From contig VXOR01000044.1 in NCBI GenBank assembly GCA_009840005.1, positions 59,528-102,507 of the forward strand: a DNA stretch of 42,980 nucleotides, given 5' to 3'. A model generated the notes under the pieces. The model did no database searches. It was not told the DNA's origin and saw only the letters and a list, made by a program, of their open reading frames with translations. How positions within the stretch are numbered: position 1 is the first letter of the stretch; the number at the start of each line of letters is the position of its first letter. The DNA comes from Gemmatimonadota bacterium. GTDB taxonomy: Bacteria > Latescibacterota > UBA2968 > UBA8231. Of this stretch, positions 22,308-30,649 are shown one piece after another. Position numbers and translations under genes: made by a program.

Positions 22308-23144
22308 TCAAATCGCCAAATCAAACGGCAGATCGCTGATGTCGCGCAAGCGCCGGCCGGAGACCAGCGTAGCCAATATATCGGACTCCGAATCGTTATC
22401 CGCAGCGGCTACCACCAATTCGCGCAACGCAAAATGATAAATGCAGTCTAGGTCGCCAGTGCCATAGGCCAGCGACGAGATTCTACTTGGTAAAGGTTCG
22501 CCAACAACGACGATGATATGTGGCGTCCTACCCTTGCGATTGCGCACCAAGTTCAATCCTTCAGTCCGTGCATTTTGCGAGCGGTCGCTGCGCATCGTCC
22601 ATTTGCACGAAACGCTGGCGTGCAAAATGCCCGCTTGAGAATTCGCACTACGCAACGGCGTATGCGTGGCTATTTCGCCATTGCCTAACAACCTGTCGTT
22701 TTCATTGATCTTCTCGTCGGCGACCGGCTTCCGACAGACAACAATATCGGGTTTAACGATGTAATCCCCGAAGACAATCAGTAGTTCCTTGTTCTCTTCG
22801 ACTACTCGCGATACATCAGACAAATGCTGGTATTGCTCGTAATTGCCTATCTTACCCCCTAGCGAGAATTCCCATTTGCCTGGGCGCATATGAGCTAGCA
22901 ATCCGAATGCGTCGCGCAAGAAATCCTTGGTTGCCGCCTCGAATCGGTGGCCTGCCGTTTGTCCGGCCAGCTTTCCGGTTTCTACCGGAAGACTGATAAG
23001 TTCAATAATTTTCCTGCCAATTCTGACGCTTGGCGTGCTCCCTCTATCGGCATTGTTTGGAATACCGGACGCGTCTTGGCGCAGCAACTTATCGCAAATC
23101 TGGCGATGATATGCGCGTCTCAGGTCTTCGATTTTCCCCGTCAT
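22308..23144 (-). CDS. NgoMIV-like type II restriction endonuclease
   Basis: This 278-residue protein matches the NgoMIV family. The candidate active-site residues are Glu69 (HRFEAATKDFL), Asp133 (VKPDIVV), Cys180-Lys181 (VSCKWT) and Glu195. The DNA-reading RSDR at residues 185-188 corresponds to the CCGG-recognising motif of NgoMIV. NgoMIV itself cuts G^CCGGC as a tetramer, so a target containing CCGG is predicted; the outer bases are not certain. The start overlaps the stop of the upstream methylase gene (ATGA), so enzyme and protector are translated together, methylase first. Confidence 0.85.
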   Translation of the reverse strand: MTGKIEDLRRAYHRQICDKLLRQDASGIPNNADRGSTPSVRIGRKIIELISLPVETGKLAGQTAGHRFEAATKDFLRDAFGLLAHMRPGKWEFSLGGKIGNYEQYQHLSDVSRVVEENKELLIVFGDYIVKPDIVVCRKPVADEKINENDRLLGNGEIATHTPLRSANSQAGILHASVSCKWTMRSDRSQNARTEGLNLVRNRKGRTPHIIVVVGEPLPSRISSLAYGTGDLDCIYHFALRELVVAAADNDSESDILATLVSGRRLRDISDLPFDLAI

Positions 23145-24469
23145 TGTGGTTTTACCAATCCAATCACGTACTCTTCGTGCATCCGTTCCTCAATCTGTGA
23201 GCGTCGCTTATTGCCCCAGCGTGCCGGCATCATGCGCTTATCGCGGTCCAAGCGACGGACGCCGATCCCAGCTAAGTCAAAACCGACGCTTTCGCCAATA
23301 GCAGCGAGCCCCTTTTGCGTCTCGACATCCATGCCACGCAGATGCGAGGTGCCGACGACAATCACGGCCGCCTTACCTTTTTTTAAAACCCGCTGCATCT
23401 CTGCGATCACAGTGCGCATCTCTGCGAAATACCGGCGCAATGCCTCCGCTTTTTTTGAGTCTAGTTCAGTCAGCCTTACCAGTGTTTTTTCGCATTGATA
23501 CGGCAAACAATCGTATTTCTTGCCGGATGCGGCATCGTGTCCCAAGTACTGGGATCGAATCTTGGTAAGATCAGCTATTTTCCAGCCAAACCAAACCAGC
23601 GAAAACTTGTGCGCTCGCATATAGTCAATAGCATTGTTAGCATAAGGCGGCGACGTCACAATCAAGTCAACGCTTGCAGTTTCCAATCCGGTCTTTTCCG
23701 CGCTAGCTGCTCGAATTTGAAAAGGCGTGTCCGTTGTCTGGGACTTCAAGCGGCTTCTGTCATACACGGTGAGGTTGCGTTCCAAACGCTTGGCAAATTC
23801 GACAAACGCCGAGTTCGGTTTTTTGTTACCATCCCTGTGAGGTCGCGTATGAGCCAAATCTCGGGCCAGAGAAACCCCACCGGATTTGGCGATAATCGTC
23901 GAAGAAAAAACTACCCTGAGGAAATCTCGTATCCTTTTCTGATTTAGCGAGGTTGCTGAGTTCTCCGAATGCGCTGGCACGGCCTCAATGTGCTGCAAAA
24001 GCGCGATTAGTTCCAACTGTTGCTGTGGAAGAAACCAGTAGTTGACGAACTCCTCGGTTTTTCCATCGAAACGCATACTCAGTTCCCGTTCCAGCGCGTC
24101 GCGGTTTTGCCAATAGTCGCGCTTTGCCGCATCGATAATTCGATATCCGATTTGCAGTGTTTTTACCGCTTCTATAGGAGTCAGCTTAGCTGCCGCAATC
24201 ATTCGTGCCAACGGATCAATATCGCAACCGACGACGCGACGCCCTAGTCGCATAGCTTCCACCAGCGTCGTCCCAGAGCCAAGCATCGGATCGAGAACCA
24301 CGTCTTCTATATTTGAAAGATGCTCAATGAAAAATTGGGGTAGTTGCGGCGGAAACTTGGCGGGAAACGGATGCCAACCATGCGAGGCATACTTGCCGTC
24401 TGTACCATGAAAATCTAAATCAGCACGTAACGCTTCTCGTAATGCGTCGAAGCAATTAACAGCACTCAT
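23141..24469 (-). CDS. DNA methyltransferase (SPPY type) paired with the NgoMIV-like enzyme
   Basis: The 442-residue protein has HPFPAKFPP near residues 33-41, SAM motif I DPMLGSGTT at 60-68 with RRVVGCDIDP after it, and the catalytic TSPPYANNAIDY around 272-283. SPPY is typical of N4-cytosine methylases, although N6-adenine activity is also known for this motif. Its overlap with the restriction gene implies that it protects the same site. A GAGG site precedes ATG 24469. A third, damaged methylase gene ends 11 bases upstream. Confidence 0.87.
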   Translation of the reverse strand: MSAVNCFDALREALRADLDFHGTDGKYASHGWHPFPAKFPPQLPQFFIEHLSNIEDVVLDPMLGSGTTLVEAMRLGRRVVGCDIDPLARMIAAAKLTPIEAVKTLQIGYRIIDAAKRDYWQNRDALERELSMRFDGKTEEFVNYWFLPQQQLELIALLQHIEAVPAHSENSATSLNQKRIRDFLRVVFSSTIIAKSGGVSLARDLAHTRPHRDGNKKPNSAFVEFAKRLERNLTVYDRSRLKSQTTDTPFQIRAASAEKTGLETASVDLIVTSPPYANNAIDYMRAHKFSLVWFGWKIADLTKIRSQYLGHDAASGKKYDCLPYQCEKTLVRLTELDSKKAEALRRYFAEMRTVIAEMQRVLKKGKAAVIVVGTSHLRGMDVETQKGLAAIGESVGFDLAGIGVRRLDRDKRMMPARWGNKRRSQIEERMHEEYVIGLVKPQ

Positions 24470-24480
24470 GCATTATTCCT

Positions 24481-25083
24481 CTACAGTTTCGTAAACTCGT
24501 ATTCTAGCTTGACCGTAAAAAAATCACCTTCGATGATCTCAAGTTTTTCGACTGTTGCTTTAATCGCGTGTTCTGATTGGTCAATGCCGATCCAGTTTCT
24601 ATTGAGCTGCTGAGCAGATTCTATGGGACGCGACGTTTTACTATAAAAGAGGATCATATCTTTTACGTTGCCATAACCAATTCGCTTAAAGTTCTTGGGA
24701 TTGCATTTTACTCTCGCAATGTCATTGCGAAAGTTTTCCATGCCAAACACTTCGTCCATCATAACTTTGACGTAATGGCCGATCTTGTAATCGATGTGTA
24801 AGTAAATCGAACCCTTCACCGATAAAAGTTCTCTTAGTAAAAGCAATCTTTCGCGCAAAAACTCAATAAATTCAAAACCTGTCAATCGGTCGGAATAAGC
24901 GATGGAACCGCTGCGCGAATTGCTAATCGTCGCAGCACGGTCTTCGGTAATAGTGAAATTGCTGCCAGTGGCGAAGGGAGGGTCGATGTACACTAAGTCG
25001 ATTTTCCCTTGCAAATTTCTCTCTCGCAATAGGTAATATAGGCCCTTGATATTATCTCCTTGTATGAGCAGGTTCACAGACAT
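24481..25083 (-). pseudogene. adenine-type DNA methyltransferase with an internal in-frame deletion
   Basis: The frame from ATG 25083 (after AAAGGAGG) gives 200 residues. It begins like a type III/beta-class methylase, with LIQGDNIKGL and the catalytic DPPF at residues 34-37, and continues to LFYSKT at about 145-150. Sequence then jumps to AQQLNRNWIGIDQSEHAIK, which in intact relatives follows the SAM-binding FxGxG motif much further on. The target-recognition region and motif I are therefore missing without a frame change. The product could not bind SAM normally. It may be a decaying remnant in the same operon as the intact methylase. Confidence 0.7.
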
Positions 25084-25157
25084 ATACCTCCTTTCATATT
25101 TGGTACAAAAAATCTCGCAATACAAGAGCACTCATAATATTGTATTCTTTATAATCT

Positions 25158-25595
25158 TCAGTTATTAATTTGTGCATTCTGTTCATTTGAGAGTTCCTCA
25201 TCAGGGGCAGACTTAGTGTCTTGTAGAGTCCCTGATTCAAAAGGGTTCAACAATGACAATTCCTGAATCCACTGAAAATCCTCCACATTGCGAGTTACCA
25301 ACTTCAGTTCGTGTATTAGCGCAGTCCCAGCTACGAGGGCATCGCCAAGGGACATTTTCTGCTGCTGTCGGAGGGCTACTGCTCGATCGAGAATGTCTTG
25401 TGAAAGAGGCAGGACCTGTGTCAATCGAAAAAATGCCTCCAAGTATTGCCGTTCCTCATCATCGAGTTGGTGATACCCGAGAACTTCTACATAACTGACG
25501 GTCGAAACGGCCGGCACCCACTCAACAATCAATCGTCTCAGGTGAGCATGTGTAGATTGGGACGCATAGATGAGAATGTTGCTGTCAATGAGCAC
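25158..25595 (-). CDS. vapC: VapC-type PIN-domain toxin
   Basis: This 145-residue PIN-domain protein starts LIDSNILIYAS with catalytic Asp4, has VSYVEVLGY with the conserved glutamate, and MSLGDALVAGTA with further acidic residues, then LVTRNVEDF. VapC toxins are Mg-dependent ribonucleases that usually cut tRNA or rRNA. Translation starts at GTG 25595, overlapping the TAG stop of the upstream gene by one base, as is usual for antitoxin-toxin pairs. The last 25 or so residues are hydrophilic and not part of the fold. Confidence 0.87.
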   Translation of the reverse strand: MLIDSNILIYASQSTHAHLRRLIVEWVPAVSTVSYVEVLGYHQLDDEERQYLEAFFRLTQVLPLSQDILDRAVALRQQQKMSLGDALVAGTALIHELKLVTRNVEDFQWIQELSLLNPFESGTLQDTKSAPDEELSNEQNAQINN

Positions 25596-25858
25596 TACTC
25601 TTTACGCTCCGGCAATACGCGATCTCGGCGAAGGGCGCGTTGCCACTTGACAGGGTCGTCAATCGCGGAAAACGCACGGTGTTTCGCTAGATCCTCAAGT
25701 ATAGCCGCCATAGCGAGTCCCCTTGCATCCGTCTCGGCGGGAAGCTCTTGCTCCAAGACCGTTACATGGACCGGCAACGGCGCATCTGTTTGGGATTCGG
25801 GTACTTCTTCAATCCATTCAAGGCGGTCCCCGTGGAGTAGTGCTCTATAGCTACGCAT
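25595..25858 (-). CDS. probable VapB-type antitoxin
   Basis: The 87-residue protein lies directly before the PIN toxin and overlaps it by one base. Its N-terminus (YRALLHGDRLEWIEEVPE) looks like a short beta-rich segment, and the C-terminal half (AMAAILEDLAKHRAFSAIDDPVKWQ) is helical and charged, as for a toxin-neutralising tail. I do not see a clear AbrB or ribbon-helix-helix signature, so the role rests on position and size. GAGATTGT precedes ATG 25858. Confidence 0.72.
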   Translation of the reverse strand: MRSYRALLHGDRLEWIEEVPESQTDAPLPVHVTVLEQELPAETDARGLAMAAILEDLAKHRAFSAIDDPVKWQRALRRDRVLPERKE

Positions 25859-25895
25859 GACAATCTCCTGAGACTTTCAAGCCCAACGACCTACA

Positions 25896-27323
25896 TCAAA
25901 ACTTATCAATCGGCATCTGCCGGCATTCGCGGATAAAAATTTCGGCTTCGCGGCCATAGGTGAGAAAGGGATCGTCGAGGCTGAGGAATTTATCGTCGCC
26001 CACGCAGATGGAATCCCAATCAATTTGGTAGCGCGTCTTCTGGTCGGTCAGCGCCCTCATCACGCGGGAGCGGGCGCTGGCGCGGGTATCGACCGGGGGA
26101 TGCGTGATGGCTTGGTTGATCTGCTCGTCGCTTACTAATCGCTTGACCATCCCGCGCTCGTATAGGTCGAAATAGAGGCTCCGCGCCGCGTTGAGATTGT
26201 GGTATTCCAAGTCCAAACTTTGGATCCAAGTATCCTGCCAGTCCAACCCCTCTTCCCGCATGAAGTACTCCAACAGCCACTTTTTAGCCACCCAATCGAC
26301 GCGATCGACCAAGCACCCAGGATCGTGCTCTAAGGCGTCGATGACAAAGCGCCACTCGTCCAACACCCAATCGCTCTCTTCGTCCCGGCCGCGCAGATGG
26401 CGCTCGGCCAAGTCGAGATACGCGCGCTGAATCTCCGTCGCCGTGGTGTAGCGACCGTCCTCTAGCTGCACTTCCCAGCGATAGGTCATGTCGCGCGAAA
26501 TGTCGCGGATGGCCTGCACTGGATCGAGGAGCTTGATGTCGTCGCAGATCACGCGCTCTTGCTCTTCCAAAAGCTGCAACACCAAAGCCGTGGTCCCCAC
26601 CTTCAGGGCCGTGGCGTACTCCATCATATTCGAGTCGCCTACCAAGAGGTGCAAGCGGCGGTACAGCGCCCAGTCGGCCAGCGGCTCGTCGCGCGTGTTG
26701 ATGATCGCACGGCTGAACTGAATCCACTGATAGATCTCAGTGACGATGTGGTCGGCCCGCTGCGACAATTGGAATCCAACGCCTTCGTCCTCGGCATTGC
26801 CGTACTCGAAAATATCCGTGTGGCAACCCACGCGGCCAGCACCGGCGAATATCTGGCGGGTGACGAAAAAGGGCAGCATGGTCGGCAGCAGCACTTGCGA
26901 AAACTTCACCTCCCGCCGCACGAGATAGTTTTCGTGGCAGCCAAACGTAGCCCCTGTGTAGTGGTCGATATTGTTCTTGAAAAAGGCCGCGCTATCGGCC
27001 AAGCCAAGCTGGTCTAGCGCACGCTGGACCAACCGCTCACCGGCCCGATCGGCAGCCACTAAATCAAAAAGCCCAGTGAATTCCGGAGTAGCGTACTCCA
27101 CGTGGCCCATGTCAATGTACAAGCGCCCACCGTTGTAGAGAAAGCCGCCGTTGCCAGGCGGCTCGTCGCGGCCTCGATAGTGCGTATCGGGGAGGCCCAA
27201 TTCATCGCGGTAGAATACGCAGTCCTTGACCTTTATCGACACGAAATCGGGGCTCAAAAAGGGATCCGAAGCCGGCGGCAGACAACCGTACTCGGTTTCC
27301 AGCCCATAGATGCGACCTTCCAT
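25896..27323 (-). CDS. pafA: Pup/UBact-protein ligase (PafA)
   Basis: The 475-residue protein belongs to the PafA/Dop glutamine-synthetase-like family, starting GRIYGLETEYG with the Mg/ATP-binding glutamates at residues 9 and 11. Family blocks follow: GRLYIDMGHVEYATPE with the catalytic aspartate, FGCHENYLV, FFVTRQIFAGAG, INTRDEPLAD and RRLHLLVGDSNMMEYAT. It lacks the extra early loop that marks Dop and is nearer to PafA, which joins the modifier's C-terminal glutamate to target lysines using ATP. It is the last gene of the proteasome operon, one base after prcA. Assignment as ligase rather than deamidase is by comparison with remembered actinobacterial sequences. Confidence 0.9.
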   Translation of the reverse strand: MEGRIYGLETEYGCLPPASDPFLSPDFVSIKVKDCVFYRDELGLPDTHYRGRDEPPGNGGFLYNGGRLYIDMGHVEYATPEFTGLFDLVAADRAGERLVQRALDQLGLADSAAFFKNNIDHYTGATFGCHENYLVRREVKFSQVLLPTMLPFFVTRQIFAGAGRVGCHTDIFEYGNAEDEGVGFQLSQRADHIVTEIYQWIQFSRAIINTRDEPLADWALYRRLHLLVGDSNMMEYATALKVGTTALVLQLLEEQERVICDDIKLLDPVQAIRDISRDMTYRWEVQLEDGRYTTATEIQRAYLDLAERHLRGRDEESDWVLDEWRFVIDALEHDPGCLVDRVDWVAKKWLLEYFMREEGLDWQDTWIQSLDLEYHNLNAARSLYFDLYERGMVKRLVSDEQINQAITHPPVDTRASARSRVMRALTDQKTRYQIDWDSICVGDDKFLSLDDPFLTYGREAEIFIRECRQMPIDKF

Positions 27324-27324
27324 A

Positions 27325-28086
27325 CTAGACCTCGAAGTAGGAAGCGAGTGGCTCGGCTAGTTGTTCCGAGGTGAGCATGCGAAACTTCGACTTGGCGGCG
27401 CGGTCGCGGTCGAGCACCGCGGCCTCGACTGTCAGCTCTTGCAAACCGCCCTTCAGAAAATCGCGCACAGCCTCCGCGCTGGGCACCTCTCCATCGCGGG
27501 CATCGAGGGTCAGCCGGCCCAACCCCCACACCTCCAACGCCCTACCCAAGGCTTGGTCGAGGGGAAGCTCTGGGCTAGTCTTTTGCAGTTGTGCCGTCAT
27601 CGCCTGTGCGCTCTCTGCGTTGCCGCTGATGGCCGCCGCCTTACCACTTTGGGCAAAAGACCCATCGGCGTCAATAGTGAAAAAAGCGTCTCCGCCGCCA
27701 TCCGGGTCTAGCTCGGCCATCAGCACGCGGGCGACAAACGGCGAGCGAAATAGCTCGTCGAAAGCCGCCTTCATCAGCGGACCGATGCCAAAGCTGACCA
27801 ATCGCTGCAAGGTTACGTCGTTGGCCGACAGGTTGAATCCGTCGAGATGGGCGATGTCGATGACAGCTTTGCGCAGTTTCTCGATATCGGCCGGGTGCCC
27901 CACGGCCGCAAAGGCGATCTCGTCGTACACCTCAAAGAGCTTGCGCGGGCCTGGGGTAGCCGTCAGCAGCAGCACCCCATCGGCATACGTCGTACCCACC
28001 ACCGGACTGCCGCTCGCGAGTTGATCCTCCACGTACTCGCGGCGATTGTTGATGGCCTCGACCCAGCGATAAGGTTCTTCTAACAT
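27325..28086 (-). CDS. prcA: 20S proteasome alpha subunit
   Basis: The protein of about 253 residues is an alpha-type proteasome subunit: YRWVEAINNRREYVEDQL corresponds to the N-terminal helix, followed by GVLLLTA, the KLFEVYDEIAFAAVGH block and a DAFFTIDADGSF strand. Alpha rings form the gate and dock the ATPase ring. The frame also allows a TTG start at 28095 overlapping the prcB stop; ATG 28086 was chosen on codon grounds, though the ribosome site (GAGGGG) is close to it. The subunit has no catalytic threonine, as expected. It sits between prcB and pafA without gaps. Confidence 0.9.
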   Translation of the reverse strand: MLEEPYRWVEAINNRREYVEDQLASGSPVVGTTYADGVLLLTATPGPRKLFEVYDEIAFAAVGHPADIEKLRKAVIDIAHLDGFNLSANDVTLQRLVSFGIGPLMKAAFDELFRSPFVARVLMAELDPDGGGDAFFTIDADGSFAQSGKAAAISGNAESAQAMTAQLQKTSPELPLDQALGRALEVWGLGRLTLDARDGEVPSAEAVRDFLKGGLQELTVEAAVLDRDRAAKSKFRMLTSEQLAEPLASYFEV

Positions 28087-28091
28087 ACCCC

Positions 28092-28874
28092 TCAAGCCCT
28101 TTGGCTTCGACCTGAGCTCAGCCGAAGGTAAAACACGGCCAAATCCGCTTCGGGCACAGTGCGCAAGCCTTCGGCCGTCACCTGCACGACCTGGGGAAAG
28201 ATGTGCGCGGCCTCGCGGAAACCGCCCGTAGCCGTGTCGTATTCAGCGGCCGTCTCCAGCATCTTGAGCACCAACTCGACCGCCTGCTCTCCGGCCATTT
28301 CCCGCAGCGGCTGCGGCCCCCAGCGGTTTTGGTAGTACAGCGCGCCGCGCACAATGTGTGCGCCCGACCCGGTGGCGCAGAAATCCACGCACTCGAACTC
28401 AGCCCCCAAAAGGTCGTAAAAGAAAATTTTGCCCTCTGTGGCCTCGTGATCAAAGGCCGCGAAAATCGGCACCACTGCGCCAATCCCCTGCATGGCCAGC
28501 GGCAAATTCTGGCGCAATAGCCGCGACAACGTCCGCACCTTGCCGTCCAAACTCAGCCCTTGGAGCTGGCTACGGCGGTAGTACTGCACCGACATTTCCA
28601 GCATCCGCGCAATGTCCCACGCCACCCCTGGCGAACCAGCAATGGCCATGACTGCTTCGTCGTCGATGATCAGCACTTTGTCGGCGCGGTCGTACACCAC
28701 CGAGTTGCCCATAGTGGCGCGGCGGTCGCCAGCCACCACCACCCCGTCGGCGCAGCGCACCGCTACAATCGTGGTGCCCTCGACCGGCTGCAAAGACGCT
28801 TCTGGAGCGGCGATTGGGGCGGTGGGCAAAAGCCCCCGCTCCTTGAGCAAGTCGAGAAAGTCGCAGCTTTCCAT
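28092..28874 (-). CDS. prcB: 20S proteasome beta subunit (catalytic)
   Basis: This 260-residue beta subunit has a propeptide of 33 residues ending PVEG, then Thr34 as the mature N-terminal nucleophile (TTIVAVRCADG). The conserved partners fall at the expected mature positions: Asp17 in AGDRRAT and Lys33 in DKVLII. Autocleavage after Gly33 is therefore predicted. The last residues (from about LRLSSGRSQRA) are encoded by a copy of the dispersed palindromic repeat, so the C-terminus is probably altered relative to relatives. The stop overlaps the possible prcA TTG start. Confidence 0.94.
   Translation of the reverse strand: MESCDFLDLLKERGLLPTAPIAAPEASLQPVEGTTIVAVRCADGVVVAGDRRATMGNSVVYDRADKVLIIDDEAVMAIAGSPGVAWDIARMLEMSVQYYRRSQLQGLSLDGKVRTLSRLLRQNLPLAMQGIGAVVPIFAAFDHEATEGKIFFYDLLGAEFECVDFCATGSGAHIVRGALYYQNRWGPQPLREMAGEQAVELVLKMLETAAEYDTATGGFREAAHIFPQVVQVTAEGLRTVPEADLAVFYLRLSSGRSQRA
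28103..28128 (-). repeat. dispersed palindromic repeat, copy B (end of prcB)
   Basis: Read on the minus strand, these 26 bases are identical to 39027-39052. The element is an imperfect palindrome with core TGAGCTCA and arms CTTCG/CGAAG. It encodes the last residues of PrcB in frame. Confidence 0.75.
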
Positions 28875-28908
28875 CGTTTCAATCCACTCCCCTCGGGGGA
28901 GACCTCCT

Positions 28909-29100
28909 TTACTGTCCAGTGCGCTGGCGGTAGCGGCGCGCCTGATTCGGATCTACGCGGCGCATCCGCTTGAGGATGTCGTCCGTGCTGGGGCGCTCGA
29001 CCCGCGGCCGGCGCGGACCGGTATCGGGGCCGTCGTCGTTGTCGTCGAGCGGCTTGGTCGGCCGGGGCGCGCGCTCCCGGTAGTAAATAAAATCGCTCAT
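28909..29100 (-). CDS. UBact/Pup-like ubiquitin-like modifier
   Basis: The 63-residue protein is small, highly charged and apparently disordered. Its second half (STDDILKRMRRVDPNQARRY) is likely helical, and it ends RQRTGQ. Pup ends GGE or GGQ; the R-T/S-G-E/Q ending fits UBact, the Pup-like modifier of several Gram-negative phyla. The C-terminal Gln would need deamidation to Glu before PafA can conjugate it. It lies between dop (ATGA overlap at 29097-29100) and prcB (34-base gap), exactly where the modifier gene belongs. It is very short but its context is decisive. Confidence 0.9.
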   Translation of the reverse strand: MSDFIYYRERAPRPTKPLDDNDDGPDTGPRRPRVERPSTDDILKRMRRVDPNQARRYRQRTGQ

Positions 29101-30641
29101 GGTGCCACCTCCGGTTTCGGGTTTCTACCCAGTCTAGCGAGCAAATCCTCGACGCTCGCCGCCGCGTCTAAGGCTTCGTTATAATAAGCCGCTGTCTCCC
29201 TGCTGACACAAGCCTTCAGGTCGATGACCTCACAGCGGCCGTCGAGTTCCAGCTCAATGCTGTCCCAGTTGAGCGAGCGCACCGCCGCGGCAAACTTCTG
29301 CAACATCTTGCCGCGGAAGTAAGCCCGCGTGTCCTCAGGCGGATTGACCAACGCCCAGCCCACTGCCTCCTCGGAGACGACGCGCTCCACTTGACCGGCA
29401 GCTTCGAGCGTCGGGTACAGCCCCTCAGCCGGGTCGATGTTGTGGTATTCGAGGTCTTGGCTTTGCAGCCACGCGAGATCCTCTGGCCGCTCCCAATCGA
29501 GCCCCTCGGACTCGGCAAACGCATCCAACAGCCACTTTTTGGTCACCCAATCGAGGCGGTCAATCAACTCTTGCGGATCGCGAGAGAGAGAATCCAACAC
29601 TTCGCGCCAAGCCGCAAGCACCCAATCGGTCTCCTCGTCGCGGCCCTGAAAAGTCCGCGTCGCCGCCGCCATAATGGCCGTCTGGATATCCAGCGCCGAA
29701 CTCACCCTTCCCTCGGCCAAGGCCACCGGCCACTGCTGGGACTCGTCGCGGGAAATGGATTTGAGCGCGCCAATGGGATCGGCCAAGGTAAATGCGGGCA
29801 ATGCACCAGCCTCTAGCAGATCCAGCACCAAGGAAGCCGTGCCGACCTTGAGCGCGGTGGCGTATTCGCACATGTTGGCGTCGCCGATGATCAGGTGCAG
29901 GCGGCGGTATTGCACAGGATCGGCATGCGGTTCGTCGCGAGTGTTGACCAGCGGGCGGCGGTGCATGGTATCGACGCTGGCGATGACCTCGAAAAAGTCC
30001 GCGCGCTGGCTTAGCTGATAAGTAGCGGCTCGCGCCCGGGCGTCCTGTTCGACCCCGACCTTGCCGGCCCCGGCAAAAATTTGTCGCGTCACCACAAAGG
30101 GCAGCAGCCCGTCGATCACCTGCTGGAAGGGCATGTCGCGACTGAGCAGGAAGTTCTCGTGGCAGCCGTAGCTGTGCCCCTCAAAGTCAGTATTGTTTTT
30201 GTATAGACGCACCACGCCCCGGCCGCGGTCTTCGGTGCGCTGACGTGCGCACTGGAAGAGAATTCGCTCTCCGGCGCGATCAACAGCTACCAAGTCGCGG
30301 AGACTATAACATTCTGGGGTGGAAAATTCCGGGTGGGTGTGGTCGTTGTACAGGCGGGCACCGTTGTGGACGATCAAGTCGCTTTTGAGGTCCGCTAGCT
30401 GGATTGGGCGCTGGCGATCCTTCTGCAAGTGGACGGTCTCGTCTTTGTCGTTGAGGAGCTCGGCGACCTCAAACCCCCGCATGTCGAGCCGAGGGTTTTC
30501 GAGCGCGTAATTCCACAACGCGACAAAATCTTGGCGCCCATAGCAGCGGATCAATTCCATGGACTCTACCACCACGTCCATGGATTCGTCTTCACCAACT
30601 TGGATGCCGTACTCGGTTTCTAGCCCGCAGAGCCGCTGCAT
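29097..30641 (-). CDS. dop: Dop-type deamidase/deconjugase of the modifier
   Basis: The 514-residue PafA/Dop-family protein begins MQRLCGLETEYGI. It carries the longer early region typical of Dop (NPRLDMRGFEVAEL), the nucleophile block GARLYNDHTHPEFSTPE, then YGCHENFLLSR, NTRDEPHADPVQYRRLH, and the C-terminal NPPEDTRAYFRGKML and NWDSIELEL. Dop converts the modifier's C-terminal Gln to Glu and also removes it from targets. It starts eight bases after the mpa stop and overlaps the modifier gene by four bases, so modifier and activator are coupled. Confidence 0.9.
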   Translation of the reverse strand: MQRLCGLETEYGIQVGEDESMDVVVESMELIRCYGRQDFVALWNYALENPRLDMRGFEVAELLNDKDETVHLQKDRQRPIQLADLKSDLIVHNGARLYNDHTHPEFSTPECYSLRDLVAVDRAGERILFQCARQRTEDRGRGVVRLYKNNTDFEGHSYGCHENFLLSRDMPFQQVIDGLLPFVVTRQIFAGAGKVGVEQDARARAATYQLSQRADFFEVIASVDTMHRRPLVNTRDEPHADPVQYRRLHLIIGDANMCEYATALKVGTASLVLDLLEAGALPAFTLADPIGALKSISRDESQQWPVALAEGRVSSALDIQTAIMAAATRTFQGRDEETDWVLAAWREVLDSLSRDPQELIDRLDWVTKKWLLDAFAESEGLDWERPEDLAWLQSQDLEYHNIDPAEGLYPTLEAAGQVERVVSEEAVGWALVNPPEDTRAYFRGKMLQKFAAAVRSLNWDSIELELDGRCEVIDLKACVSRETAAYYNEALDAAASVEDLLARLGRNPKPEVAP

Positions 30642-30649
30642 GAGCTGAG

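Noticed and set aside
28087..28095. TTG 28095 as the start of prcA
   Set aside because: It overlaps the prcB stop and is possible, but ATG 28086 gives the family-like N-terminus with a commoner start codon; this choice remains open.
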